Below, piece by piece: positions 53,086 through 62,587 of a DNA stretch of 64,000 nt. Position numbers and translations under genes: made by a program. How positions within the stretch are numbered: position 1 is the first letter of the stretch; each line of letters begins with the position of its first letter. This DNA comes from Saprospiraceae bacterium (GTDB lineage Bacteria; Bacteroidota; Bacteroidia; Chitinophagales; Saprospiraceae). The notes beneath the pieces were generated by a model, which was not told the origin of the DNA, did not search any database, and saw nothing but the letters and a program-made list of their open reading frames with translations. The stretch covers positions 1-64,000 of the forward strand of contig JADKGF010000012.1 of NCBI GenBank assembly GCA_016717105.1, given 5' to 3'.

Positions 53086-53832
53086 TCAGGTATTTAATGC
53101 TCCGCAAACACTGATTACTTGACCCGAAACATAGGTTGACATATCAGAACCTAGATACACGCATGCGTTTGCCACATCTTCTCCAGTACCCAATCTCTTC
53201 AATGGAATATTGTCAATATAGGCCTTTTTCTGGTCTTCTGTCAATGCATGGGTCATGTCTGTTTCGATAAATCCAGGTGCTATGGCATTGCACCTGATGT
53301 TGCGCGATCCTACTTCTTTGGCTATAGACTTTGTAAATCCGATGATACCAGCCTTGGATGCGGCATAATTGGCCTGACCTGCATTACCAAACACACCTAC
53401 GACTGAACTCATATTAATAATAGAACCTGCTTTTTGTTTCATCATAGGCTTGAGTGCGTGCTTAGTCAGATTGAAGACAGATTTGAGATTTACTTCCATT
53501 ACTTGATCCCACTGTTCTTCAGACATGCGTAGCATCAAGGTATCTTTCGTGATTCCTGCATTATTGATCAGCACATCCAACTTGCCAAAATAGGTTACAA
53601 CATCATTTATCAAGGTCTCTGCCTCATTATAATCAGCGGCATTTGATTTGTATGATTTCACTCTGACGCCATATTTTTCAGCTTCTGCTACCACAGCATT
53701 GGCCTTTTCTTCTGACGACTGATATGTAAATGCTACATCGGCACCCAATTCTGCAAACTTAAGGACAATGGCCTCACCGATACCTCTGGAGCCTCCGGTG
53801 ACCAAAACAATCTTACCACTTAAAATTCCCAT
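53086..53832 (-). CDS. fabG: 3-oxoacyl-[ACP] reductase
   Basis: 248 residues, full length. NADPH-dependent reduction of 3-oxoacyl-ACP in fatty-acid synthesis. Glycine motif TGGSRGIG (12-19), NNAG (90-93) and the catalytic Ser143, Tyr156, Lys160 (YAASK) are present. A TAATTTTG box lies upstream on the minus strand (53850-53857) without a well-placed TTG. It is divergent from the MerC gene. Confidence 0.96.
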   Translation of the reverse strand: MGILSGKIVLVTGGSRGIGEAIVLKFAELGADVAFTYQSSEEKANAVVAEAEKYGVRVKSYKSNAADYNEAETLINDVVTYFGKLDVLINNAGITKDTLMLRMSEEQWDQVMEVNLKSVFNLTKHALKPMMKQKAGSIINMSSVVGVFGNAGQANYAASKAGIIGFTKSIAKEVGSRNIRCNAIAPGFIETDMTHALTEDQKKAYIDNIPLKRLGTGEDVANACVYLGSDMSTYVSGQVISVCGALNT

Positions 53833-53927
53833 GCTATATTAATTTTACGCAAAATTATTCTTTTGAATACAAGGTCATCTATTTTTTTAGCTTTTTTTGT
53901 CCATACAATAAAAAACTTCAAATATAA

Positions 53928-53969
53928 ATGCAACAATATTGCATATACGGTGGTTTATTTGTACATTTG
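53928..53969 (+). promoter_or_regulatory. Palindromic operator overlapping the promoter of the MerC-type gene
   Basis: ATGCAA-CAATA-TTGCAT (53928-53944) is a perfect 6-bp-arm palindrome. Its right arm contains TTG (53939-53941), which lies 20 nt before TACATTTG (53962-53969), giving a complete Bacteroidota promoter. A repressor bound here would block the -33 box. The form is like Fur/Zur-family sites, which is an inference. Confidence 0.6.
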
Positions 53970-53998
53970 CATCACTTTTTATTATCAATAGTAAATCT

Positions 53999-54385
53999 AT
54001 GCGTTCATTTTTCAATATCAATCCGGATACAGCTGGTTTTTTCACATCTATGTTGTGTGCAATCCATTGCTCTTCAATACCCGTTTTGATATCATTAGGC
54101 TTGCTAAGTTCTTCATCTTGGTTGCACAATCATATGATAGATTGGGTTGTGATAGGGATTGGAATTTTGATTGCAACTTATTCATTAATAGGTGATTATT
54201 TAAAACTACACAAAAATTTAACACCGTTATTGATGGCTGGTTTAGGATTTGTATTTTTGTTTCTAGGTATGATCGAGCACCATGGATGGATGTTAGTGTT
54301 TAGTGTAGTTGGTGGTTTATTGGTTGCTTCTTCCCACTTATATAACCACAGAATAGGCAGATTTAGCAGGGTCAAAGCGATCTGA
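53999..54385 (+). CDS. MerC-domain small membrane protein
   Basis: 128 residues from the ATG at 53999; upstream in-frame codons lie in the promoter. Four hydrophobic segments and the motif GFFTSMLCAIHCSSIPVLI, with two Cys and a His in the first helix, are typical of MerC-domain proteins. In Bacteroidota such proteins probably deal with metals other than mercury; no mer genes are near. The operator-like palindrome in its promoter fits metal regulation. Confidence 0.85.
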   Translation: MRSFFNINPDTAGFFTSMLCAIHCSSIPVLISLGLLSSSSWLHNHMIDWVVIGIGILIATYSLIGDYLKLHKNLTPLLMAGLGFVFLFLGMIEHHGWMLVFSVVGGLLVASSHLYNHRIGRFSRVKAI

Positions 54386-54470
54386 CAACCAAATTCTTGG
54401 ATTGAATCTATGTAAAAAATAAAATCTACCATAGGTTTGATTACCTTTGTACGCTTATAATAATCCGACA

Positions 54471-55178
54471 ATGCTTTATTTAGTGCCTACTCCTGTTGGA
54501 AATCTTGATGATATGACTTTCAGAGCCATAGATACACTCAATATTTGTGATGTGGTATTGACTGAAGATACGCGCACAAGCGGCAAACTCCTGAAACATT
54601 TCAATATAGATAAGCCAATGTGGGCTTTTCACGCATTTAACGAACATAAAGCCTTAAAAAGCATCATCGACCATCTGCATCAAGGCAAAAATATCGCACT
54701 TATTTCAGATGCTGGTACGCCAGGTATATCAGATCCAGGATTCTTATTGGTTCGGGCATGTGTAGATGAAGGTATCAAAATCAGTTGTTTACCAGGACCT
54801 ACAGCCTTTGTTCCCGCATTGGTCGCTTCAGGTATGACCACCGATAAGTTTTTCTTTGAAGGATTTCTGCCTCACAAAAAAGGAAGACAAACAAGATTAA
54901 AGTTTCTTGCAGATATGCCCGCAACCATTATTCTGTACGAATCTCCACACCGACTCGTAAAATGTCTAGAAGAGATACGAGATTTTATAGGTGAAACCAG
55001 AAAAGTTTGCGTAGCTAGAGAAATCAGTAAGTTGTATGAGGAGTTGATAACTTTGCAAGTAACAGAAGCCATTGCTCATTTTTGTAATACGCCAGCACGT
55101 GGAGAAATCGTGATCATCGTAGAAGGTGCAGAATTTAAAACAACAAAACAAAAAGAAAAAGTGAATGATAGCATTTGA
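54471..55178 (+). CDS. rsmI: 16S rRNA (cytidine-1402-2'-O)-methyltransferase
   Basis: 235 residues from the ATG at 54471; a TTG at 54447 lies within a TACCTTTG box. The tetrapyrrole-methylase-type fold is shown by LVPTPVGNLDDMTFRA, EDTRTSGKLL, SDAGTPGISDPG and LPGPTAFVPAL. It methylates C1402 in the decoding centre with SAM. It overlaps the next gene by 14 nt. Confidence 0.96.
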   Translation: MLYLVPTPVGNLDDMTFRAIDTLNICDVVLTEDTRTSGKLLKHFNIDKPMWAFHAFNEHKALKSIIDHLHQGKNIALISDAGTPGISDPGFLLVRACVDEGIKISCLPGPTAFVPALVASGMTTDKFFFEGFLPHKKGRQTRLKFLADMPATIILYESPHRLVKCLEEIRDFIGETRKVCVAREISKLYEELITLQVTEAIAHFCNTPARGEIVIIVEGAEFKTTKQKEKVNDSI

Positions 55179-56403
55179 GCGGATAGTTTTGGGAAATGGA
55201 CTTACTGTTATAATACATGAAGATTTTTCTACGCCAATGGTAGCTGTAAATGTTGTGTATAATGTTGGCTCCAAACATGAAGACCCAAATCATACTGGAT
55301 TTGCCCATTTGTTCGAACACCTTATGTTTGGTGGATCGAAACACATTCCAGATTTTGATACGCCTATACAAGATGCAGGTGGCGAAAATAACGCATTTAC
55401 CAACACAGATTTGACCAATTTTTATGAAGTCTTACCAGCACAAAATGTCGAAACCGCTTTGTGGCTTGAATCAGACAGAATGCTTCAGTTGCGCTTCAGT
55501 AAAAAATCGCTGAATACCCAAAAAAAAGTAGTCATCGAAGAATTTAAAGAAACTTGTCTCAACGAGCCTTATGGTGACATGTGGCATCATTTGTCAGCAT
55601 TGTGTTATACACGTCATCCATACCAATGGCCTACTATTGGAAAGCACTTAGATCATATCGCTGATGCTACTATCGATCAAGTAGCTGTATTTTTTGAGCA
55701 ATATTATAAACCAGAAAATGCGGTCGTCGTCCTTGCCGGAAATATTACCATAAGCAAAGGATTTGAATTGGTTCAAAAATGGTTTGGCGATATACCGAAA
55801 GGAAATTTCAAGAAAAACGCACTAGAAGTCGAGCCTGTACAAAGTACACCTAGACAGAAAGTATTGACCCAAAATGTACCACATGAAGCTATTTATCAAG
55901 GGTATCATATGGGCACGAGACTAAGCGATTCGTACTATGCATGCGACTTATTGTCAGATGTATTGGCAAATGGTCGCTCTTCCAGATTCTACCAAAAGCT
56001 ATATAAAGAGCAGCAACTTTTTTCTACTATTGACGCATTTATCTCAGGTACTACTGATCCAGGACTATTTATCATCGAGGGCAAAACCATGCCATCAATA
56101 TCTATCGATCAAGCCAAAGATGCCATTCGCACAGAACTAAACATCCTTCAAAATGATAAAATTCCAGATAGAGAATTGACAAAACTGAAAAACGCAGTCG
56201 AGAGTAGCTTGACATTTTCGGAAGTCAGCGCACTCAACAAGGCTATTAGTTTAGCTTATTTTGAAGTATTGGGTGATGCAAATCTTATCAATGAAGAAGC
56301 AAAAAGATATCAGGAAATCACCGCTGATGATCTCAGAGATACAGCTCAAAATGTCTTTAAATCAGAAAATTGTAGTGAAGTGATCTACTTTCAGCAAAAA
56401 TAG
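55165..56403 (+). CDS. M16-family zinc protease
   Basis: 412 residues. The inverted zinc motif HLFEH (His48, Glu51, His52) is intact, with the downstream Glu in the VVIEEFKE helix region. The second half is the usual M16 C-terminal domain. Length fits a processing-protease-like single subunit. Its start lies inside the end of rsmI, so translation is coupled. Substrate unknown. Confidence 0.93.
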   Translation: MIAFERIVLGNGLTVIIHEDFSTPMVAVNVVYNVGSKHEDPNHTGFAHLFEHLMFGGSKHIPDFDTPIQDAGGENNAFTNTDLTNFYEVLPAQNVETALWLESDRMLQLRFSKKSLNTQKKVVIEEFKETCLNEPYGDMWHHLSALCYTRHPYQWPTIGKHLDHIADATIDQVAVFFEQYYKPENAVVVLAGNITISKGFELVQKWFGDIPKGNFKKNALEVEPVQSTPRQKVLTQNVPHEAIYQGYHMGTRLSDSYYACDLLSDVLANGRSSRFYQKLYKEQQLFSTIDAFISGTTDPGLFIIEGKTMPSISIDQAKDAIRTELNILQNDKIPDRELTKLKNAVESSLTFSEVSALNKAISLAYFEVLGDANLINEEAKRYQEITADDLRDTAQNVFKSENCSEVIYFQQK

Positions 56404-56500
56404 GTTGTAAGTCAAAGTTCTAACTTATGTAGTCAAACAATCACTCTGTTATATTCCCGTTAGAGAAAAGTTAAAAACCGTCGCATTAAAATTTTTGTTG

Positions 56501-56508
56501 TAATTTTG
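56501..56508 (+). promoter_or_regulatory. -7 box TAATTTTG before the thioredoxin-like gene
   Basis: TAATTTTG lies 26 nt before the ATG at 56535. No TTG is found at the optimal distance, so support is moderate. Confidence 0.4.
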
Positions 56509-56534
56509 TTGTTTCAATAAAAAGTTCAAAAAAG

Positions 56535-57713
56535 ATGATTCAAAAAAAAATATCAATATTCATAGTATTATTAACAGTATTTTTTTCGGGCAACGCACAA
56601 GGCATCGAGTTTTTTCATGGAACATGGAAGGAAGCAATGGCCAAAGCTAAAGCCGAAGACAAACCACTATTTGTAGATGCGTTTGCCAAATGGTGCGGAC
56701 CTTGCAAATCGATGGCAAAAAATGTATTTACACAAGATGAAGTTGGAAAGTTTTATAATACCAATTTTATCAATTTGAAGTTGGATATGGAAGAAACTGA
56801 TGGTGTCACTTTTGGACACAGTTATCCTGTACAGGCCTATCCTACCCTATTCTTTTTGGATGGAGATGGCAAGGTATTGAAGCTCGTAAAAGGTGGACAG
56901 ACGCCAGAAGGTTTGGTTTCTTTGGGAAATGAAGCACTAAAAAAAATAGATAGGAGTCTTCGTTATGAAGATCAATATAAAGCCGGAGACAGAAGTTTTG
57001 ACCTTATGTACAATTACGTAAAAGCACTCAATGCTGCGGGGAAGCCAAGTCTTAAAATTTCTAATGATTTTTTGGCCAATAATCCACAACTGACAGATAT
57101 TCAACGTCTTAAATTTATACTAGAGGCAGCAGTAGATGCTGATAGCAAACTTTTCGATCAGGTCATAGAGAATAAGTCCAAAATCGAAAAGGAAGTAGGC
57201 AAAGCTTATTATATCGAAAAATGTAAATCTGCATTGGCCGCAAGTAGCAAAAAAGCAGTAGATTACGAAATGGAGTCTATGCTAAATGATGCCAAAATCA
57301 AAGCCGAAAAAACATTGCCTGATGACGAAGCAGAAATATTTATAGCTGGCGCAGAAATGCAATTTTTTAAAGCTTTCAAAAATGAAGAAAAATATATGAC
57401 GGCATATAGGAAATTGGCCAAAAATGTGGATGATGACCCTGTAAAGCTAAAAGAAATTGTCACAGATATTATAAGGTCATATAAAGATCATCCAAAAATG
57501 ATATTGGACGCAGCCGATTACGCTTCACAAATCTACGAATTGAAGGATGATATGGAGTCACTCACTCAATATTGTTCGATATTGGTACTCGGCAAACAAG
57601 TAGAGAAAGCCATAAAAGTGGTTAACAAAGCAAGAGAAAAAGCAGAAAAAAGTGGTGGAGAATTGAGTCAATATGACAATTTATTAAGCTTTCTCAATTC
57701 AAAAAAGAGTTGA
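56535..57713 (+). CDS. Exported thioredoxin-fold protein with C-terminal helical repeats
   Basis: 392 residues. A signal peptide (ends SGNAQ) precedes a thioredoxin domain with the redox motif WCGPC (Cys54, Cys57) and a cis-Pro in AYPTLFFL. Residues about 150-390 are helical and TPR-like. It should act as a periplasmic disulfide reductase; the helical part may bind client proteins. Confidence 0.92.
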   Translation: MIQKKISIFIVLLTVFFSGNAQGIEFFHGTWKEAMAKAKAEDKPLFVDAFAKWCGPCKSMAKNVFTQDEVGKFYNTNFINLKLDMEETDGVTFGHSYPVQAYPTLFFLDGDGKVLKLVKGGQTPEGLVSLGNEALKKIDRSLRYEDQYKAGDRSFDLMYNYVKALNAAGKPSLKISNDFLANNPQLTDIQRLKFILEAAVDADSKLFDQVIENKSKIEKEVGKAYYIEKCKSALAASSKKAVDYEMESMLNDAKIKAEKTLPDDEAEIFIAGAEMQFFKAFKNEEKYMTAYRKLAKNVDDDPVKLKEIVTDIIRSYKDHPKMILDAADYASQIYELKDDMESLTQYCSILVLGKQVEKAIKVVNKAREKAEKSGGELSQYDNLLSFLNSKKS

Positions 57714-57840
57714 TTTCAAAAAATTAAAGCATAATTTTAGCAATATTATAACTTATGACAAAAAAAATATTTCTTCAATTCATGTGATGTTTTCAAAAAA
57801 TAAAGTCAAATATTTATAAACCAATAAAATTATTTAATCA

Positions 57841-58516
57841 ATGAGACCATTATTTACTATATTGTGTATGATTGTTGGGCTTGCAAGCCAATTAACAGGT
57901 CAGGATGCAATGGAGCGCAAAATTTCTATGAGTTTAGGGCCACAAAATGCCTTTTATGTAGAAATACCTGGAGCTGATGACAAAACTGCCGAAAAAACTT
58001 TTTACGAATTTGTAAAAGAATACGGTAAGCTCAAAGAAAACAAGAAAGCCAAAGAACATTTTATGATGGCTACCAAAATTCCGGTGATCAATGGCACTTC
58101 TCCACTTGATGTGTATGCAAAATTTGAAGAAGGCAAAGGAATGACCACTACATATGTATGGGTGGACCTCGGTGGCGCATTCGTCAATTCATCAGATCAT
58201 GCTTCTCAAACAAAAGCAGTACGACAATTTATGTATGACTACTTCGTCGCTGTAAGAAAAAAAGTGGTCACTGAAGAGCTAAAAAAAGAAGAGAAAAATC
58301 ATGCTGATCTGGAAAAAGATCTTAGAAAATTGAAGGATAAAAATGAAGATTATCATAAAGATATTGAGAAGGCAAAACAAAAAATAATGGAAGCCGAAAA
58401 AAATATCGAGAAGAATGTAGTAGATCAAGAAAACAAGGTTAAGGAGATTGATACACAAAAAGCAGTAGTAGATAAAGTAGTCGAAAAACTCAATAACTTG
58501 GGCAAAAAAGGACTAA
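57841..58516 (+). CDS. Exported coiled-coil protein (end shifted by an A-run indel)
   Basis: A signal peptide (ends QLTGQ), then a mixed N-terminal domain (KISMSLGPQNAFYVEIPGAD, GMTTTYVWVDLGGAFVN), then a long Lys/Glu-rich coiled coil (about 145-215). As given, the frame stays open to 58695 but would run straight through a strong terminator at 58538. Removing one A from the A6 run at 58504-58509 ends the protein at NLGKKD and TAA (58514-58516), just before that terminator. I prefer this end. Function unknown. Confidence 0.7.
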
Positions 58517-58537
58517 TTTTTTACTACAGAAGAATTG

Positions 58538-58575
58538 AAAAAAGGGAGTTTGTCGGCTGGCAGTCTCCCTTTTTT
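58538..58575 (+). terminator. Rho-independent terminator
   Basis: AAAAAAGGGAG (58538-58548) pairs with CTCCCTTTTTT (58565-58575). It ends the coiled-coil gene and supports the corrected stop. Confidence 0.88.
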
Positions 58576-58630
58576 GTTAAAATTGACATATATTCTGCAT
58601 CTGGTTTAGAATTTCCAAAGAAAATTATCG

Positions 58631-58638
58631 TACATTTG
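58631..58638 (+). promoter_or_regulatory. -7 box TACATTTG before the type B T9SS gene
   Basis: TACATTTG lies just after a terminator and about 70 nt before the ATG at 58709. Only a weak TTTAG lies at the -33 position. Confidence 0.4.
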
Positions 58639-58708
58639 GAGGTTAATATTAGTTTTGACATTGCACAAATAGCAAAAAAATATGGGTTTTACTAAAGATA
58701 TCAGACTT

Positions 58709-61310
58709 ATGCGAATCGGTTTATTGATTTTTCTTTTTGTAATGGTTGGTATGAACTTGTCTTATGCACAGCATACATTTCACAGAAATTATCCAGTACA
58801 AGATCCAAATGACAAACCTATCAAATTTATTGATGGTTTTTCAGATGAAGAATGGAAACTACTTGTCTATGTTTAAAGCTAAAAATACTAATGAAAATAC
58901 TGGCAAATCTTATGATTTTTAGTTATTTCTGCTTTTGGACCAAAAGGAAATGTGAATGGAACTTAAATATACAGATACCATAAATAATGCATTGGGATTC
59001 AGCGCCATTTCCAAGGCAAAAACGATAGTATCTATTTTATTGGAGACAAAGCAATAGGAAGCATCAGTGAAGGTGGTAAATTAGGGCGTATTTACAAAAC
59101 CGAACAAGCTGATGAAAACTTCAGACTAAATTATGCTGAAATATTTGATTATAACAAATCACTTTTTCACATAAGTCAAGAAAAAGATAGTTCGTTGGTT
59201 TTCCAAAGAAGAACATATAATTATGCCAATCAAACAACTAGCAAACTGAGATTTGATGATGCAGCATTAAAAAATAAATTTACTAGGATTCATACTTTTA
59301 AATTCAATCCAGATTCCACAATCCTTATGGCTGGGACAGTTGATTCTACACATGCATTTATTGCCATCACAGATACACTAGGCAATGTACGATGGAGCAG
59401 AAAATATGCTGGATTGGACACAAAAAAATCCAGATTCACTTTTTCTGATGCGTCCATGTTACCTGATAGTTCATTTTTAGTTATGGGTTATGTCAATGAA
59501 TTGAATATAACCAATGCAGTAAATAACCGTCGTGGTGTAATGTTACGATTGGACAAAAAAGGTAAAATACTTTGGAGTAAAAGATTGTTAATTGGTGATG
59601 TCAAAAATCAAACTTGGCTAAACCGTATGGTTTCTGATGATAAAGGCAATTTTGTGTTTAACGGTTATTACAACGATTCTACAAATCAAAAAGATATACC
59701 TATGCTGATGAAGGCAGATATAGATGGTAAAATCATTTGGAAGAAAAAATATGACCGTATAATTGGTACTAGTGGTGATAATGTATTCAAAACCCAAGAT
59801 GACGGCATAGGTACATTTGTGATGGCTTACGAAAATAATAAATTTGTTCCATCATTTATCAAAACAGATGGTGATGGCGAGTCAAGCTGTGCAGTTGGTA
59901 TTGAAGACGATACTTGGACAGATATCAGTCTTGCAACGGATACCTTGAAGTGGACAAAACAAACTTACAACACAAAGACAGTCTAATTAAGGTTAATATT
60001 GCACCTTATAAGTATTCAAATCACTTAGTTTAGGCAAAGAAGTGTTTTTTTGCCCTAACGTACCAATAAAACATGTACTAAATGCAAAAGTTAAAGGCGC
60101 CACAAATTATAAATGGAGTACTGGTGAAGAAGGTGCTACAAGAGATACACTTACTGTATTTGATATCGGTATTTATTCAGTAACCGTTACAGTAGGAGAA
60201 GGTGTCTGTTACATGCTTTGTGATACAGTCGAACTTAAAAGATATACCTTACCTAGCGCTTCTATCGCTTTGAGTTTAGGTAATTGGTGTACCAATGGCA
60301 AACAAACGCTTACTTTGGGATATGGCCCTGGTCATCCTGATGTTAAATCAATCTCATGGAGTACTGGGGAAAAAGATGTAAGAAATATAGAAATAGCCAC
60401 TCCAGGTACATACTCAGTAACTGTGACGGATGCTTGTAATGAAACAGCCAAAGCTACTATTTCTGTTGGTGAATTTCCTAAAAAAATTACAAGTGCTACA
60501 ATAGATGGTAATTTGAGTCAAATAGATTGTATAAATGGTCTTATTAACGCTAGCTTAGTAGCAAAGGGCAATTCTACTGGTCTGGGTGAGCATAAATATA
60601 GTTGGAGCAGTGGCCAATCTTCAAATCAAATATCAATTTCAAATACTAATATTCTAAAATATACTGTAACAGTAACTGATGGTTGCGGTACAACTGCATC
60701 TGCAGAGAAAACATTTGAACTCACAGGAAAAGGTGTCGAAAAAGTCTCCATTACAAAAGACCAACAAGGTGATTGTGAAAATATTACATTTAAACTCAAT
60801 GCAGTCACCAATGTTATTGGAATTTACAAATACTTATGGTCTACCAACGATACGCTCCCAAAAATTATCATTGATAAACCTGGGACTTATTCCGTTACTG
60901 TAACTGATTTGTGTGGTAACAAAGCATCAAATTCCATAAATATAACTGATAAAGATTTTGAACCACAAGATCTCGTATATGCCAATGTCTTTTATCCTGA
61001 TGGCCTTAATATCAAAGCGGTAAGTACCCCAGAGGATAGTACGAAATTTAAGCAAGCACGTCAGTATGATCTTACCTTCGGTCCTGTCAATAAACCAGAA
61101 TATTGTATAGAAAATATCACTAAATACGAATTTTTTGTGTACAACAGATTTGGTCAATTGGTATTTGAATCCGACAATGTATTAAATGAATGGGATGGAA
61201 CATTCAAAGGCGAATTGGCGCCTTCAGAAACATATCTCTGGGTAGTGAGATACACGGTGCTTGGAGCAGAAAAAGTTTTAAAAGGCAGTATCACCTTACT
61301 TCGGATTTAG
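58709..61310 (+). CDS. Secreted protein with type B T9SS (gliding-associated) C-terminal domain (frame-broken)
   Basis: About 866 residues after correction. An ATG at 58709 gives a clean signal peptide (ends NLSYAQ); an ATG at 58682 is possible. Frame pieces run 58682-58876, about 58877-59200 (mixed frames), 59195-59986 and 60042-61310. The middle has propeller-like strands (HAFIAITDTLGNVRWSRKYAG), then Ig/PKD-like repeats with SVTVTD and WSTGE motifs. The last ~90 residues (VYANVFYPDGLNIKAV ... FFVYNRFGQLVFES ... EWDGTFKGE ... YLWVVRY ... LKGSITLLRI) are the CHU_C gliding-associated domain, a type B T9SS signal. It is secreted and probably surface-bound. Confidence 0.85.
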
Positions 61311-61342
61311 CAATTTTAAAATTTTCTATATACATAATAATG

Positions 61343-61376
61343 AGCCTGTTACATTCCTATGTACAGGCTTTTTTTT
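61343..61376 (+). terminator. Rho-independent terminator
   Basis: AGCCTGT and ACAGGCT arms around a 14-nt loop are followed by T8, 33 nt after the T9SS protein stop. Confidence 0.88.
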
Positions 61377-61401
61377 AACCAAACAAAAACAACCTTGACA
61401 A

Positions 61402-61821
61402 ATGTTTGAGAAAATAGAGCACATCGGTATAGCAGTCCGCAACTTGGACCAAGCTGAGTCATTGTACGAAACACTACTTGGCACAGCATCATATAAAAGA
61501 GAAACCGTAGCTTCAGAGCATGTCATTACCTCATTTTTTGGTACTGGGCCAAACAAAATCGAACTATTGGCTGCTACTGATGAAATGAGCGCCATTTATA
61601 AATTTATAGAAAAAAAAGGTGAAGGTATCCATCATATTGCGTTTGCAGTGGAAGATATTTATTCAGAAATGCAAAGACTCAAAAATGAAGGATTTACTTT
61701 ACTCAATGAAGAACCAAAACGCGGTGCTGACAATAAATTAGTCTGTTTTGTTCATCCTAAATCTGCCAATGGCGTCTTGATAGAACTTTGTCAGGAAATA
61801 ATAGAAGTATCTGAAGAATGA
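61402..61821 (+). CDS. mce: Methylmalonyl-CoA epimerase
   Basis: 139 residues, a glyoxalase-fold (VOC) protein. IEHIGIAVRNLDQA and GIHHIAFAVEDI carry metal-binding His residues, with Glu in KIELLAA and VLIELCQ. It interconverts the epimers of methylmalonyl-CoA in the propionyl-CoA to succinyl-CoA route. The partner mutase is not in the window. It overlaps the next gene by 4 nt. Confidence 0.93.
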   Translation: MFEKIEHIGIAVRNLDQAESLYETLLGTASYKRETVASEHVITSFFGTGPNKIELLAATDEMSAIYKFIEKKGEGIHHIAFAVEDIYSEMQRLKNEGFTLLNEEPKRGADNKLVCFVHPKSANGVLIELCQEIIEVSEE

Positions 61822-62585
61822 ATCTAACTTGGGTCGAATATGTTGTGGTTTTGATAGGTAGTTTTATCGCTGGATCGATCAATACACTCGCAGGAAATGG
61901 CTCCGTCATCACGCTAAGCTTACTGACCGAGCTCGTAGGCCTTCCGCCCAATCTCGCCAATGGAACAAACCGTGTAGGTATGCTACTCCAAGCGGCTGGA
62001 TCAAGTCGTGGCTTTGCAGCAACCAAGGTTGCAGACATGTCCAAAGCTAGGCCCATCATTATTCTAACTATCATCGGTGCTATAGGTGGTGTATTGACCG
62101 CTACCAAAGTATCGAATGATCAGTTTATGTTTGTTTTCAAATATCTTATGGTACTTATGTTGGTTGTCGTCTTGGTAAAACCCGAAAGATGGCTCAGTGA
62201 GACTACAGATAAACCATTGTCTCGGTGGCTGAGCATTCCTATATTTTTGATACTCGGCTTTTATGGTGGATTCATCCAAATGGGCATGGGCATCTTCTTT
62301 ATTGCAGTAATGGTGCTTTTGTCGGGTTATAGCATCATTGCAGCCAATGCCATCAAAACGATTGTAGTTATGATTTATACAACAATCGTTTTGGCAATTT
62401 TCGCTTGGAAAGGATTAGTCGATTGGGAGACAGGTATTATTATGGCCTTTGGACAGACTATAGGTGGATATTTGACAGCCTTGTATGCTGTCCGGATGCC
62501 CAATATCAATCTATGGGCTTATAGGTTACTGATTGTTATTATCATATTGGCTATATTGGTACAATTCAATTTTATCCATCTGTAA
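61818..62585 (+). CDS. TauE/SafE-family permease
   Basis: 255 residues with about eight hydrophobic segments. The repeated family motif is seen in SFIAGSINTLAGNGSVITLSLLTELVGLPPNLANGTNRVG and in the second half (LILGFYGGFIQMGMGIFFIAVMVLL). Members export sulfite, sulfoacetate or related organosulfur anions; the substrate here is unknown. It overlaps mce by ATGA. Confidence 0.93.
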   Translation: MNLTWVEYVVVLIGSFIAGSINTLAGNGSVITLSLLTELVGLPPNLANGTNRVGMLLQAAGSSRGFAATKVADMSKARPIIILTIIGAIGGVLTATKVSNDQFMFVFKYLMVLMLVVVLVKPERWLSETTDKPLSRWLSIPIFLILGFYGGFIQMGMGIFFIAVMVLLSGYSIIAANAIKTIVVMIYTTIVLAIFAWKGLVDWETGIIMAFGQTIGGYLTALYAVRMPNINLWAYRLLIVIIILAILVQFNFIHL

Positions 62586-62587
62586 TT

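Noticed and set aside
53999..54385. Mercury-resistance locus
   Set aside because: Only a MerC-like domain protein is present. No merA, merR, merT or merP gene is nearby.
58517..58695. Extended C-terminus of the coiled-coil protein
   Set aside because: The open frame passes through a strong rho-independent terminator. A one-base A-run correction ends the gene just before it.
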